64,000 nt of DNA from Pacificimonas sp963710205 (GCA_963710205.1 CAVPZG010000007.1:1-64000), one strand, 5' to 3'. Shown: positions 17,228-26,884, counted from the first letter of the stretch. Translations and numbers: made by a program. The notes: a model not told the origin generated them from the sequence alone.

Positions 17228-19939
17228 CTAGAAGCGACCGCGAACCGTCACGCCGTAGGTGCGTGGCTCTGCGAGGAAGGCAGAGAAGGTCTGCTGCGGC
17301 GCCACGACGGGCGTGTTGAAGCCGACCTGCGTGTAATCCTCGTTGAACAGGTTCTGCGCCCAGCCCTCGATGGCCCAGCGATCATCCGCGCCGCGGATAC
17401 CGATACGCGCATTGACGAGGAAGAAGCCGTCCTGCGTCTTTGCAGGAAGCAGATCGGAACCGGTGTTGTAGTCGTTGCTGAGACGCGTGTTCACATAGAA
17501 CAGTCCGCTGAGACCGGAGTCGCCGATTGGCGGCGTCCAGGCAAAGCTGGCCGTTGCGACGATGTTCGGCGCATTGGACAGATCCTGACCAGGCAGCAGA
17601 CGCAGGGCCGGAGTGAGAGGCGACCCATTCTCACCGCCGACCAGATTGTCCTGGAACTCGGCATCGGTCAGCGACAGACCGGCGGTCACGTCGATCGTGC
17701 CGGTCGGGCGCAGGCTGGCTTCAAGCTCGATACCCTTCGAGACGACGCCCGGCTCGACATCGCCCGGATCGCAGGCACCGGTCGTAGCGCTCGCATCGCC
17801 GTCGGCGCCATTGAGGTCCGTACCGCAGCTGTTGATATTCTGGACCACGAATGCCGAGCCGTTGAACGTGTTCAACTGGAAATTCGTGAACTCCTGATAG
17901 AAAGCCGCGATGCTGATGGAGAAGGGACGCGTCGAGTATTTCGCACCGATTTCGAAAGCATCGACCTCTTCCTGATCAAACTGGAGATTGCCAACGGCAA
18001 AGCCGCTGGCAGGGTTTGAAAGGGGGAATATGGTCGTGTTCACCAGCGACGAGCGGTCGAGATTGAAACCGCCCGCCTTGTAGCCGCGCGAGAAGCTGCC
18101 ATAGACCAGAAGATCGTCGGTGGGCTTGTAGGAAAGAATGGCCGTTCCGGTCAGCTCGTTCTCTTCACGGCTGTCCGTCAGGTCGAGACCGTTCAGCTCC
18201 GACGTCGAGTTGCCCACACAGCTGAGGCCGGTAATGCCGCCCGCCAGTCCGGCAAGCGGGCTGGTCAGCAGCGGCGACAGCAGTGCGCGATTGGTGGCGC
18301 AAAGCGTGTTTGTATTGTTCAGGTCTTCCCTGAAGTCCTTGGTCTCGTTGGTGTAACGCAGGCCAAGTGTCAGGTCGAGGCGGTCGGTGATGTGAACGAT
18401 GTTGTGCGTGAAGACCGCGATGCTCTCACTGTCCTGGAAGTAGCGGGAATCCTCATCGCCGACATTGTTCGTCGCCGCCAGATTGTCGAGGCCTGCAAAG
18501 ATCAGCGGCGTTGCGGGTCCGAACGCCCCGGCAAGCGCGGCACGGTTTGGACCAAGGCAGTCCGCCTGGCCCGGATTCACCAGCGCCGGGTTAATGGCAA
18601 GCGCGATGCGGCAGGTGGCATATGCACCATATTGCGAGCCGAACTTCAGATTGTCGCGCACGCGCAGTTTCTCATTGGCGTAGAAGCCGCCGACCAGCCA
18701 GTCGACCCGGTCGTCGAACAGCGAACCATTGAGGCGGATTTCCTGCGTGAAGGTCTTGAAGCGGCGGGCATTGGCGTCTTCGCCGGGCGCACGGTACAGG
18801 ATGTCGACCTGCGTGTAATCCGTGTCGGAGGCCTGGTTGTTGTCGTAATTCCGATATGCCGTGATCGAGGTCAGCTCAACGCCGCCCAGATCAAGATCGG
18901 CCTGCAGCGAGATACCGTAATCCTCTGTTTCCCCCTCGTAAGAGCGGCCCGGGCTGACAAAAATGTTCCGGTCGTAAACATCCTCCGTCAATGCGCGGGG
19001 ATCCTGACCCAGACCCAGAAGAATGGGGATCACCGGGTTGGCGGTCGACGTCAGGCTGGGACCCGAGCGGTTCGGATCGAACTGGTCGAGCGTGGGCGAA
19101 ACGCGGGCGAAGGGAGATTCGTCGGCGCCAAGGAAAACCGCGGCGCAGCAGGCCTCGCTCTTGTGCGAATAATCGGCAATCAGGCGGAGCGACAGGCTGT
19201 CGGTCGGATCAGCGGCGATCTGGCCGCGCACGAGATAGCGGTCACGGTTGTTGATGTCCGTATTGTTGACCTGATCGTCGTAAAATCCGTCACGCTTTGA
19301 ATACAGACCGTCGACACGCGCCGCGATGGTGTCGCCGAACGGAACGTTGACGCCGCCCTCGATCTTGTAGGCGTCGTAATTGCCATAGGTGCCGGCGGCA
19401 TAGCCCTCGAAGTCATAGCTGGGGGCGACGGTGAAGATGTTGAGAAGGCCGGCGGAGGAGTTGCGGCCGCCGAGCGTGCCCTGCGGACCGCGCAGAACCT
19501 CGACGCGGTCGATCGGGCCAAGGTCGCTGAGGCCGTTGCCGGTGCGCGAACGATAGACGCCGTCGATGAAGAGCGCGACCGAGCTTTCCAGGCCGGCATT
19601 GTCGCCGACCGTGCCGATGCCGCGGATACGGGCGGAGCCATTGGCCTCGTTACCGGTGGAGGAGACGAGCAGTGACGGGGCGAGCTGATTGAGTTCGCGG
19701 ATGTCGTTCGCGCCGGAATTCTGCAGCGATTCCGCATTCACGGCTGATACGGCGACAGGAACATCGGACAGCCTCTGCTGACGTCCCTGGGCGGTGATGA
19801 CGATGACATTGTCATCGACATTGGCAGTCAGATTGTCTTCGGTATCGACGCTGGCATTCTGAACGGCCTCGGCCTGTGCGAAGGCGGGTGCGGAAACAGC
19901 GAAAGACAGGGCAACGGACGCGAGAAGCGCAGATTTCAT
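17228..19939 (-). CDS. TonB-dependent outer-membrane receptor
   Basis: 903 residues with a signal peptide (MKSALLASVALSFAVSAPAF, cut after AQA). The plug domain starts around VIVITAQGRQQRLSDVPVAV and contains IRGIGTVGDNAGLESSVALF, then RVEVLRGPQGTLGGRNSSAG, the usual hallmark. The barrel ends YGVTVRGRF with a terminal Phe. GGGAG lies 8 nt before the ATG. Such receptors import large substrates (siderophores, glycans, aromatic compounds) using TonB energy; the substrate is not evident. It follows the MarR-SLC13 pair on the same strand with a 149-bp gap. Confidence 0.92.
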   Translation of the reverse strand: MKSALLASVALSFAVSAPAFAQAEAVQNASVDTEDNLTANVDDNVIVITAQGRQQRLSDVPVAVSAVNAESLQNSGANDIRELNQLAPSLLVSSTGNEANGSARIRGIGTVGDNAGLESSVALFIDGVYRSRTGNGLSDLGPIDRVEVLRGPQGTLGGRNSSAGLLNIFTVAPSYDFEGYAAGTYGNYDAYKIEGGVNVPFGDTIAARVDGLYSKRDGFYDDQVNNTDINNRDRYLVRGQIAADPTDSLSLRLIADYSHKSEACCAAVFLGADESPFARVSPTLDQFDPNRSGPSLTSTANPVIPILLGLGQDPRALTEDVYDRNIFVSPGRSYEGETEDYGISLQADLDLGGVELTSITAYRNYDNNQASDTDYTQVDILYRAPGEDANARRFKTFTQEIRLNGSLFDDRVDWLVGGFYANEKLRVRDNLKFGSQYGAYATCRIALAINPALVNPGQADCLGPNRAALAGAFGPATPLIFAGLDNLAATNNVGDEDSRYFQDSESIAVFTHNIVHITDRLDLTLGLRYTNETKDFREDLNNTNTLCATNRALLSPLLTSPLAGLAGGITGLSCVGNSTSELNGLDLTDSREENELTGTAILSYKPTDDLLVYGSFSRGYKAGGFNLDRSSLVNTTIFPLSNPASGFAVGNLQFDQEEVDAFEIGAKYSTRPFSISIAAFYQEFTNFQLNTFNGSAFVVQNINSCGTDLNGADGDASATTGACDPGDVEPGVVSKGIELEASLRPTGTIDVTAGLSLTDAEFQDNLVGGENGSPLTPALRLLPGQDLSNAPNIVATASFAWTPPIGDSGLSGLFYVNTRLSNDYNTGSDLLPAKTQDGFFLVNARIGIRGADDRWAIEGWAQNLFNEDYTQVGFNTPVVAPQQTFSAFLAEPRTYGVTVRGRF

Positions 19940-20088
19940 TTGGATACTCCCAGGGACTGAATTTTTGGCGGTTTTCCGCCTTGTGCGTGATAACTCAAGA
20001 GATTGGAGTCCGACTGCAAGGCAAATTGCACGGGCGAAATCTCAATATTTCCTTTGTGTGTCTTCGCCGCAACAGTTGGTGTGACAAT

Positions 20089-21528
20089 TCAGCCCAGCAA
20101 GAGGGGAAGCCACCAGGCCGAGAGCGCGCTGATGGCGATAATGCAGAGAAGGTTCAGCGCCACCCCCGTTTTCGCCATGCGGGGGATCGACACCGCGCCA
20201 GACGCATAGGCGATGGCATTCGGCCCCGTCGCCATCGGCAGCATGAAAGCGCAGCTGGCGGCGACCGCAACCGGCATCGCAAGATAGAGCGGGTCGTCTC
20301 CGCCCGCCAGCGCGACGGCACCGATAACGGGCATCAACGCGGAGGCGGTCGCCACATTGCTGGTAATTTCCGTCCAGAAAATCACGAACGTCACCAGCGC
20401 CCCGATCAGGAGGATGAGGGGCAGCGCGTTCAAAACCGTCAGCCGCGCGCCCATCCAGTCGCCAAGCCCCGTGGAGGTGATCGCCGCCGCCAGACTCAGG
20501 CCGCCGCCAAACAGCAGCAGGACGCCCCAGGGAATCCGTTCGGCCTCCTCCCAGGTCAGGAGCGCACGCCGCTCTCCGCTGCCGGACGGGATCAGGAAGA
20601 ACAGGATCGCGCCCGCAATGGCAATCAGGTGGTCGGTCACCTCGCCGAAGGGCTGGCGTCCGGCGACCGTCAGTTCCGTCAGCGGCAGGCGGAATGTCCA
20701 GGCCAGCGCGATGGCGGCAAAGGCCATGGCGACGCGCGTTTCGGGCGTGGTGATCGCGCCCAGCCTGCGCCGTTCCGCGGCAATGACGTCCTGTGCGGGA
20801 GCATCGCCGCGTCCCGCCACCTTCAGGGATATGCGGGTCAGGACCAGCCACGCCAGCGGCAGGAGTACGGCCACCATGGGCAGGCCATAGGCCATCCATT
20901 CCGCAAAGCCGATGCTGCGTCCGAATTCATTTTCCAGATAGCCCAGAATGATGAGGTTCGTGGGCGTTCCGACGGGTGTGCCGATGCCGCCGATGGAACA
21001 GCCATAGGCGACGCCCAGCAACAGCGCGATGCTGACGGGCGCCTGCCGCCACCCCTCCCCGCAGAGGCGCTGCGCGACGCTGATCGCAATGGGCGTCAGC
21101 ATGATCGCGGTGGCCGTGTTCGATATCCACATGCTGAGGATCGCGGACGCCAGCATGAAGCCGCCGACCATGGCCGCGGGACTGCTGCCCGCCCTTGCCA
21201 CCACGGCAAGGGCAACACGCGCGTGGAGGCCCCATGCCTCAACGCTCTTGGCGATGATAAAGCCGCCGAGCAGCAGCAGCACGATCGGGCTGGCATAAGG
21301 CACGGCGGCGTCCTTGAAACCGAGAACGCCGAACAGCGGCAGGATGACGAGCGGCAGCAGCGAGGTCACCGGAATGGGAACCGCCTCCGTCACCCACCAG
21401 GTCAGCATGATGAGACCGAGCGCGGCGACGGTCCAGGCTTCCGCCGTCAAGCCGGCTGGTGGTGGCACGGCCTGCATCAGTGTGAACAGAACCAGGCCCA
21501 TGGCGATCCAGAGCGGTCTGTAGGTCAT
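20089..21528 (-). CDS. SLC13 (DASS) family anion:sodium symporter
   Basis: From ATG 21528 (MTYRPLWIAMGLVLF) the product has about 479 residues and roughly 11-12 membrane helices. Family signatures: MWISNTATAIMLTPIA, GCSIGGIGTPVGTPTNLIIL (SNT-type motif region) and a second FWTEITSNVATASALMPVI motif near the C-terminus. These symporters import di- or tricarboxylates or sulfate. Its ATG overlaps the stop of the MarR gene by 4 nt (ATGA), so the two form an operon. Sitting back to back with tyrosine catabolism, it might move an end product such as fumarate, but this is a guess. Confidence 0.9.
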   Translation of the reverse strand: MTYRPLWIAMGLVLFTLMQAVPPPAGLTAEAWTVAALGLIMLTWWVTEAVPIPVTSLLPLVILPLFGVLGFKDAAVPYASPIVLLLLGGFIIAKSVEAWGLHARVALAVVARAGSSPAAMVGGFMLASAILSMWISNTATAIMLTPIAISVAQRLCGEGWRQAPVSIALLLGVAYGCSIGGIGTPVGTPTNLIILGYLENEFGRSIGFAEWMAYGLPMVAVLLPLAWLVLTRISLKVAGRGDAPAQDVIAAERRRLGAITTPETRVAMAFAAIALAWTFRLPLTELTVAGRQPFGEVTDHLIAIAGAILFFLIPSGSGERRALLTWEEAERIPWGVLLLFGGGLSLAAAITSTGLGDWMGARLTVLNALPLILLIGALVTFVIFWTEITSNVATASALMPVIGAVALAGGDDPLYLAMPVAVAASCAFMLPMATGPNAIAYASGAVSIPRMAKTGVALNLLCIIAISALSAWWLPLLLG

Positions 21529-21980
21529 TCGAGCCCTGCCGCGAGCGCCGCCCTTTCCACGCGCGCCAGAATGGCGAACAGCGTCTCCGCGTCGCCCGCG
21601 GGCAAAGACGCCCATATCTCGGCATCGAGCGCCTGCGCCTCAGGCATGACCCGCGCATAGAGCGCCCTGCCCCCCTCCGTCATGGAGAGAAGCTGTGATC
21701 GTCCGTCCTCAGGATTGGCCTTTCGCATCACAAGATCCTTGTCAGCAAGGATCTGCGCGGCGCGGCTGACCGTAACCTTGTCCATGCGCGTGCGCGCGGC
21801 GACGTCGCGCTGCGACATGCCCGGCCTTTCCGCGAGCACCGCGAGGACGCGCCATTCCGCCAGTTTCAGGCCGTCCGCCTGATAGCTCTGCGCGATCATC
21901 CGGCTGACAAGATTGGAGACGACCGACAGCCGGTACGGCAGGAAATCGTCCAGTTTCAGGATCTCGGAACCATCGCTCAT
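21525..21980 (-). CDS. MarR-family transcriptional regulator
   Basis: From ATG 21980 (MSDGSEILKLDDFL) the product has 151 residues; an in-frame GTG at 22013 is also possible but lacks a ribosome binding site. The winged helix is seen in KLAEWRVLAVLAERPGMSQR, DVAARTRMDKVTVSRAAQIL and the wing RKANPEDGRSQLLSMTEGG. It is divergent from hppD with a dyad between them, so it probably represses the hppD-hmgA operon and its own operon in response to an aromatic ligand such as homogentisate or 4-hydroxyphenylpyruvate (inference). Confidence 0.9.
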   Translation of the reverse strand: MSDGSEILKLDDFLPYRLSVVSNLVSRMIAQSYQADGLKLAEWRVLAVLAERPGMSQRDVAARTRMDKVTVSRAAQILADKDLVMRKANPEDGRSQLLSMTEGGRALYARVMPEAQALDAEIWASLPAGDAETLFAILARVERAALAAGLE

Positions 21981-22019
21981 CCCGCGTGCGTTATCATGGC
22001 GGGACGTTGACACGAACAG

Positions 22020-22049
22020 TCAATTTGGTTACATTTGAAACTTAATTGA
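22020..22049. promoter_or_regulatory. Candidate MarR operator before hppD
   Basis: The divergent region holds a dyad with arms TCAATT (22020-22025) and AATTGA (22044-22049) and further matches inside, centred 28 bp before the hppD start. Its AT-rich sequence and position between a MarR gene and its likely target fit an operator. Confidence 0.5.
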
Positions 22050-22062
22050 TAGGGACATTTTC

Positions 22063-23139
22063 ATGACGGACATTCACGACAATCCAGCAGGCCTCGACGG
22101 CTTTGAATTTCTCGAATTTGCGGGCGACAGGGACAAACTGGACAGGATGTTCCGTCAGATGGGCTTCACGGCGATCGCGAAGCACCGGTCCAAGGACGTC
22201 ACGCTGTACCGGCAGAACGGCATCAATTTCCTGCTGAACGTCGAGCCGCGCTCTCCCGCCGCCTATTTCGCCGAGGAGCATGTCGAGGGCGCGTGCGCCA
22301 TGGGCTTTCGCGTGCGCGACGCCGCGGCGGCCTATGAGCATCTGATCGCCAACGGCGCGGAACCCGCCCGTCTCGATACCGGATTCATGGAACTGCGCCT
22401 GCCCGCGATCAAGGGCATCGGAGGCAGCCTGATCTACCTGATCGACCGCTACGGCGACGAGGCCAATATCTACGACATCGATTTCCGCTATTTCGACGGC
22501 GTGGACCGGAACCCAACCGGCGCGGGTCTGGAAGTGATCGATCACCTGACGCACAACGTCTATCGTGGCCGCATGAAATTCTGGGCGGACTTTTATGAGA
22601 AGCTGTTCAACTTTCGGGAGATCCGCTTCTTTGACATCAAGGGCGAGTATACCGGCCTCACCTCGAAAGCGCTGACGGCCCCGGACGGCAAGATCAAGAT
22701 TCCGCTCAACGAGGAAGCGAAATCCGGCGGCGGCCAGATCGAGGAGTTCCTGATGGACTTCAACGGCGAGGGCATCCAGCATATCGCCATGTCGACATCG
22801 GACATCTACACAACGCTGGACCGGCTGCGCGCCAACGGCCTGCCCTTCATGACGCCGCCGCCCGAGACCTATTATGACATGCTGGAAGAGCGGCTGCCGG
22901 GTCATGGTGAGCCGGTCGACGAAATGAAGGCGCGCGGATTGCTGCTGGATGGATCGACCGAGAATGACGATCCACGCCTGCTGCTGCAGATCTTCACCGG
23001 CAACCTGATGGGGCCGGTCTTCTTCGAAATCATCCAGCGCAAGAAGGACGAAGGCTTTGGCGAAGGAAATTTCAAGGCGCTGTTCGAAAGCATCGAGCGC
23101 GACCAGATGGAGCGCGGCGTCCTGAAGGCGGACGCGTAA
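22063..23139 (+). CDS. hppD: 4-hydroxyphenylpyruvate dioxygenase
   Basis: 358 residues, the normal bacterial length. The iron ligands expected for the family are visible: His161 in VIDHLTHNV, His240 in GIQHIAMST and Glu322 in FFEIIQRKKDEGFGEGNFKA. It turns 4-hydroxyphenylpyruvate into homogentisate in tyrosine breakdown. AGGGA lies upstream of the ATG. The stop codon is followed directly by the hmgA ATG. Confidence 0.96.
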   Translation: MTDIHDNPAGLDGFEFLEFAGDRDKLDRMFRQMGFTAIAKHRSKDVTLYRQNGINFLLNVEPRSPAAYFAEEHVEGACAMGFRVRDAAAAYEHLIANGAEPARLDTGFMELRLPAIKGIGGSLIYLIDRYGDEANIYDIDFRYFDGVDRNPTGAGLEVIDHLTHNVYRGRMKFWADFYEKLFNFREIRFFDIKGEYTGLTSKALTAPDGKIKIPLNEEAKSGGGQIEEFLMDFNGEGIQHIAMSTSDIYTTLDRLRANGLPFMTPPPETYYDMLEERLPGHGEPVDEMKARGLLLDGSTENDDPRLLLQIFTGNLMGPVFFEIIQRKKDEGFGEGNFKALFESIERDQMERGVLKADA

Positions 23140-24414
23140 ATGCTGGCCGGGTTTGGCAATCATCATTCGAGCGAGGCGGTCGCCGGCGCGCTGCCTGTGG
23201 GCCGCAATTCGCCGCAGAAGGTGCCGTTCGGACTATATGCCGAACAGCTGTCCGGAACGGCGTTCACCGCCCCCCGCCACGAGAACCGGCGCAGCTGGCT
23301 GTATCGCCTGCGTCCCACCGCCTCGCATCAGGCCTATGCGCCCTATGATGGCGCGGGCCTGCTCCGGTCCGGTCCATTCGGTGAGGCCGCTGCCACCCCG
23401 AACCGTCTGCGCTGGAATCCGCATGACAGGGTGGGCGGAGATTTTGTCGACAGCCTGACGACCTATGCGGGATCGGGACAGCCCGAAGCGCAGCATGGCC
23501 TGGCCGTGCATGTTTATCACGCCGACCGGGACATGAACGCGCGCGCCTTCATGAACGCGGATGGCGAACTGCTGATCGTGCCGCAGCAGGGCCGTCTGTC
23601 GATCCGAACGGAATTCGGTATTATCGAGGCCGAGCCGCTGCAGATCGTCGTCATTCCGCGCGGCGTGCGCTTTTCGGTAAGCCTGCCCGATGGCAGCGCA
23701 CGCGGTTATATCTGCGAGAATTACGGCGCGGCCTTCCGCCTGCCCGACCTTGGCCCGATCGGCTCAAACGGGCTCGCGAATGTCCGCGACTTCGAAGCGC
23801 CGCAGGCCGCCTATGAGGACCGCGACGGACCGTTCGAAATCGTTCAGAAATATTCCGGCAGCCTGTGGCGAATGAAGCTGGACCACAGCCCGTTCGACGT
23901 GGTGGCGTGGCATGGAAACCTGGCACCCTACCGCTATGACCTGAGGCGCTTCAACACCATGGGGACCGTCAGTTTCGATCATCCCGATCCCAGCATTTTC
24001 ACGGTTTTGACCAGTCCGTCCGACCTGGCCGGTACCGCCAATTGCGACTTCGTCATCTTTCCGCCGCGCTGGATGGTGGCCGAGGACACGTTCCGGCCGC
24101 CCTGGTTCCACCGCAATGTCATGTCCGAATATATGGGCCTTATCACTGGCGATTATGATGCCAAGTCCGGCGGGTTCGCGCCGGGCGGCGCCAGCCTGCA
24201 CAACTGCATGTCAGGCCATGGTCCCGATGCGGCGAGTTATGAAAAGGCCGTTTCCGCGGACCTGAAACCGCAAAAGATCGACGACACGATGGCCTTCATG
24301 TTCGAAAGCCGGTTCCCCTTTCGCCCGAGCGCATGGGCAATGGAGACGCCGCTGCTGCAAAAGGACTATGACAGCTGCTGGAACGGTTTTGAAAAGGCGC
24401 GCCTGCCGGCTTGA
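23140..24414 (+). CDS. hmgA: Homogentisate 1,2-dioxygenase
   Basis: 424 residues. Expected iron ligands are His324 and Glu330 in WFHRNVMSEYMGLI and His360 in MSGHGPD. It opens the homogentisate ring to maleylacetoacetate. The ATG follows the hppD TAA with no gap, so the pair is one operon. The next steps (maleylacetoacetate isomerase, fumarylacetoacetase) are not in the window. Confidence 0.96.
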   Translation: MLAGFGNHHSSEAVAGALPVGRNSPQKVPFGLYAEQLSGTAFTAPRHENRRSWLYRLRPTASHQAYAPYDGAGLLRSGPFGEAAATPNRLRWNPHDRVGGDFVDSLTTYAGSGQPEAQHGLAVHVYHADRDMNARAFMNADGELLIVPQQGRLSIRTEFGIIEAEPLQIVVIPRGVRFSVSLPDGSARGYICENYGAAFRLPDLGPIGSNGLANVRDFEAPQAAYEDRDGPFEIVQKYSGSLWRMKLDHSPFDVVAWHGNLAPYRYDLRRFNTMGTVSFDHPDPSIFTVLTSPSDLAGTANCDFVIFPPRWMVAEDTFRPPWFHRNVMSEYMGLITGDYDAKSGGFAPGGASLHNCMSGHGPDAASYEKAVSADLKPQKIDDTMAFMFESRFPFRPSAWAMETPLLQKDYDSCWNGFEKARLPA

Positions 24415-24434
24415 GGCAATGCGGATGGGCCGTT

Positions 24435-24680
24435 TCAGTGCGTTTGCGCGGGCGCGCGCAGACGATCCCAGCCGAGGCTTGCGAGCTCTTCAGCCTCCTG
24501 GGCGCGGCGCACCTGAATATGGCTGTCCAGCCGGATGCCGAACGCAACTGCGATGAAACAGTCGAGCGCCAGTGAATGCAGACCCTCGATGTAAACGAGC
24601 ACGCCGCTTGCGGCGCATAGCAGGACTATGACCGGAAAAATCCGGCAATAGACAGCGTCGGCAACATTGAACCCACTCAT
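24435..24680 (-). CDS. Small membrane protein of unknown function
   Basis: ATG 24680 follows GAGG by a normal spacing and gives 81 residues: two likely membrane segments (IFPVIVLLCAASGVLVYI and LALDCFIAVAFGI) and a charged cytoplasmic tail (RRAQEAEELASLGWDRLR). The longer open frame to 24959 has no start signals. It is convergent with hmgA and probably monocistronic. No family recognised. Confidence 0.5.
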   Translation of the reverse strand: MSGFNVADAVYCRIFPVIVLLCAASGVLVYIEGLHSLALDCFIAVAFGIRLDSHIQVRRAQEAEELASLGWDRLRAPAQTH

Positions 24681-25004
24681 GATGAAAACCTCATAGCCTC
24701 TGACACGGCCCATGCCAGACAGGTAGAATGCCTGCCGACAGTTAACGATGCGCTGCGGAACATGGTTAAGCCGCCGGCCCCCTATCAACGCATGGTCGAA
24801 GTCATGGCGGCGGTGCAGCGCGGCGGATTGAAGCGGGTCGGATTTGTTGGAAACGACCGCTTCGTTCGAGCGTGAGACGGACTGTCGGCAAATTTTACAC
24901 CCAGGTCGTTGCCGTGCCGTTCCGGCCCGCACTTTTGCTGAAATGTCCGGAAGTGGCACGGTGTTTGCTGTCCACCGATGTGCAACAGACAGGGACGCAC
25001 GACC
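24681..25004. other. Intergenic region, 324 bp
   Basis: Divergent region between the small membrane protein and the PEP-CTERM protein; presumably holds both promoters. I see no gene, repeat or clear operator in it. Confidence 0.4.
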
Positions 25005-25667
25005 ATGACCCAGACCGTATTCCGCCTGCTGACCGCAACCGCCGTGGCGGGGTGTGTCGCCGCTTTCGGCCAGACATCGGTGAGCGCCGCGATCATTTCC
25101 GTCGACACGGTCTTTGGCGCGGACACGGCGACGCGGGACACCGATAGCGGCCTGGACTGGCTGGACCTGACCGAAAGCTTTGGCGCGCTGGCCGATATCG
25201 AGGCGCGGCTGGCGGCCGGCGGCGATCTGGAAGGCTGGCGGCTGGCGACACAGGGGGAAGTGCAGACCTTCTGGAGCAATGCGGGCATCTCGCCCACATC
25301 GCTGGACGGCACATATATCTATACCAGCGACCCTGCCGAAGTGCTGGCGACGCTGACGCTTTTCGAGCTGGTCGGCGGCACGCAGTTCAACCCCAGCTTC
25401 GACTTTGCGACCGGATATACCGCCGAGTCGGCCAGCGAGTCGCAGCAGGCCGCAGCGACGCTGGCGCGCGGCTATAACCGCGACCTCGATATCTTCGATC
25501 AGTCGGGTGCGATCCTGGGCGATGTCTTTTCGAAGACGCCCGGCATCGGCGACGCGCAGGCGGCCTGGCTGATCCGTGAAGCGCCCGCCGTCCCCGCCCC
25601 CGGCGCGCTGGGCCTGCTGGGCCTCGGCCTGCTCGCCATGTCGGCGCGCCGCGCTTCCCGGCGATAA
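25005..25667 (+). CDS. PEP-CTERM sorting-domain protein
   Basis: From ATG 25005 (MTQTVFRLLTATAVAG) the product has 220 residues: signal peptide, a secreted domain with DTDSGLDWLDLTES and EGWRLATQGEVQTFWSNAGI, and a C-terminal tail VPAPGALGLLGLGLLAMSAR ending in Arg. The tail is the PEP-CTERM anchor cut by an exosortase, linked to exopolysaccharide or biofilm surfaces. The N-terminal domain resembles a lectin-like or DUF-type domain found in PEP-CTERM proteins, but I cannot name it. No exosortase gene lies in this window. Confidence 0.8.
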   Translation: MTQTVFRLLTATAVAGCVAAFGQTSVSAAIISVDTVFGADTATRDTDSGLDWLDLTESFGALADIEARLAAGGDLEGWRLATQGEVQTFWSNAGISPTSLDGTYIYTSDPAEVLATLTLFELVGGTQFNPSFDFATGYTAESASESQQAAATLARGYNRDLDIFDQSGAILGDVFSKTPGIGDAQAAWLIREAPAVPAPGALGLLGLGLLAMSARRASRR

Positions 25668-25744
25668 GGCGGAAGGTCAGCGACCGCGTTGGCGGACAGT
25701 GGAAGGCTACCGGCGGGCGTTCGCCGGATCAGCCCGTCTCGCCG

Positions 25745-26113
25745 CTATCCCATCTGGTAGAAGAAGCGCTCCTCGGCGATCTTGCCATCACGGACCGTGT
25801 AAAGCGCCTGTTCGTCCATTTGCATGCGCTGGCCGCTTTCCTTCTGGGTCACGTCCATCTTGAAGTTCATCAGGAACTGGTTGCCGTTGACGATCGGGTC
25901 GCCGACTTCGGCGCTGTGGACCTCGTGCGCGTTTTCCCACCACTCGCCCTTGCCCTCAACCGCCTGACGCCCCTCGCAGCGGGCCATGTCGCCCTCGCCG
26001 GGCTCAAGGCTGACGACGTCGTCCGCCCAGTATTTCTCTCCCGCCTCCGCGAATTTACCCTCGCGGCAGAGTCGCGGTGAAGTCCTGTGCGATCTGCTGG
26101 ACATATCGGACAT
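25745..26113 (-). CDS. SnoaL/NTF2-like protein with two compensating indels
   Basis: ATG 26113 follows GGGAGG. The product of about 122 residues has the SnoaL-like pattern: REGKFAEAGEKYWADDVVSL, then CEGRQAVEGKGEWWE and a beta-rich C-terminus (QFLMNFKMDVTQKE to GKIAEERFFYQMG). Residues 4-15 as read (MSSRSHRTSPRL) look wrong; shifting one base gives VQQIAQDFTATL, which fits the family helix. A missing base near 26105 and an extra base near 26065 would explain this, leaving the rest in frame. Function unknown; members include isomerases and small binding proteins. Confidence 0.7.
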   Translation of the reverse strand: MSDMSSRSHRTSPRLCREGKFAEAGEKYWADDVVSLEPGEGDMARCEGRQAVEGKGEWWENAHEVHSAEVGDPIVNGNQFLMNFKMDVTQKESGQRMQMDEQALYTVRDGKIAEERFFYQMG

Positions 26114-26224
26114 TATGATCCTCCCTCTTGCTGTGCCGGACAACTCGGCGCGTCCGGCCTTGATGTGGCGGATTGTCTCATGCCGCGATGACAGCATCAA
26201 GTCAGCGGACACGGACAGGAACAA

Positions 26225-26246
26225 GGGGCCGGCGTGAACCGGCCCC
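26225..26246 (-). terminator. Probable terminator of glycine-zipper gene
   Basis: Perfect stem GGGGCCGG (26225-26232) and CCGGCCCC (26239-26246) with a 6-nt loop; on the minus strand it is followed by TTGTTCC. It lies 30 bp beyond the stop of the minus-strand gene ending at 26277. Confidence 0.5.
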
Positions 26247-26276
26247 TGCCCTGTCCCGATCTGAACGAAGAACGCG

Positions 26277-26681
26277 TTAGCGGCAGGTCATGCCGTCGTC
26301 ATCGACCGACTTGCCGACATAGGCACCAAGCGCGCCGCCGATCAGCGAGCCGACGAGTTTCGAGCCATCGGGCGCGATCACGTTGCCGAGCGTTCCGCCC
26401 GCGAGACCGCCAATGATGAGGCCGGCCGTGCCGTCGTCGCGCTTGCAGTAATAGCGCCCGTCATTGCCGCGATAGATGCGGTCATTGGCGGCGAGCTTGC
26501 GCGCGCGGTAGTCGCCCTTCCGGTAGTGCCGCACGGGATCCCAGCGCGCCTCGTCATAGCGCTTCGCATCCTTCGCGCGCTTGCCATAGGCCTTTGCGTG
26601 GGCGGGCGGATCGGCGGCCGCTGGCGCGGCGACCGGGAGGGCGAGGGCCGCGCAGGCGGCGGCGAAAACCAGATTACGCAT
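26277..26681 (-). CDS. Exported glycine-zipper protein
   Basis: ATG 26681 follows AAGGAAATAGAC and gives 134 residues with a signal peptide (MRNLVFAAACAALALPVAAP). The middle is Arg/Lys/Tyr-rich (DPVRHYRKGDYRARKLAAND) and the C-terminal part has glycine-zipper repeats (GLIIGGLAGGTLGNVIA, LVGSLIGGALGAYVGKS) like the 17-kDa surface antigen (Rickettsia Gly-zipper 2TM) group. Such proteins sit in the envelope; the role is unknown. Confidence 0.75.
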   Translation of the reverse strand: MRNLVFAAACAALALPVAAPAAADPPAHAKAYGKRAKDAKRYDEARWDPVRHYRKGDYRARKLAANDRIYRGNDGRYYCKRDDGTAGLIIGGLAGGTLGNVIAPDGSKLVGSLIGGALGAYVGKSVDDDGMTCR

Positions 26682-26884
26682 GTCTATTTCCTTCACTTGT
26701 TGCGCCGGGAGAACGTGCAACATGCATCAAAGTAGCTGAACACAGCACAACGCGCGGTGAACCGAGCCGGGAAGCCGACGAACGGTTTTTGCGGGTCTAT
26801 TCCGCCTGTTAAAGGCGGCATTTCCGGGCAATTCCGCCTGACCATGCCCGGCAGACGCACCGGGTGGGCGGGCGGATGCGGCAC

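Noticed and set aside
19876..21660. Long plus-strand open frame opposite the SLC13 and MarR genes
   Set aside because: Low-complexity Gln/Arg/His-rich product overlapping two clear genes on the other strand.
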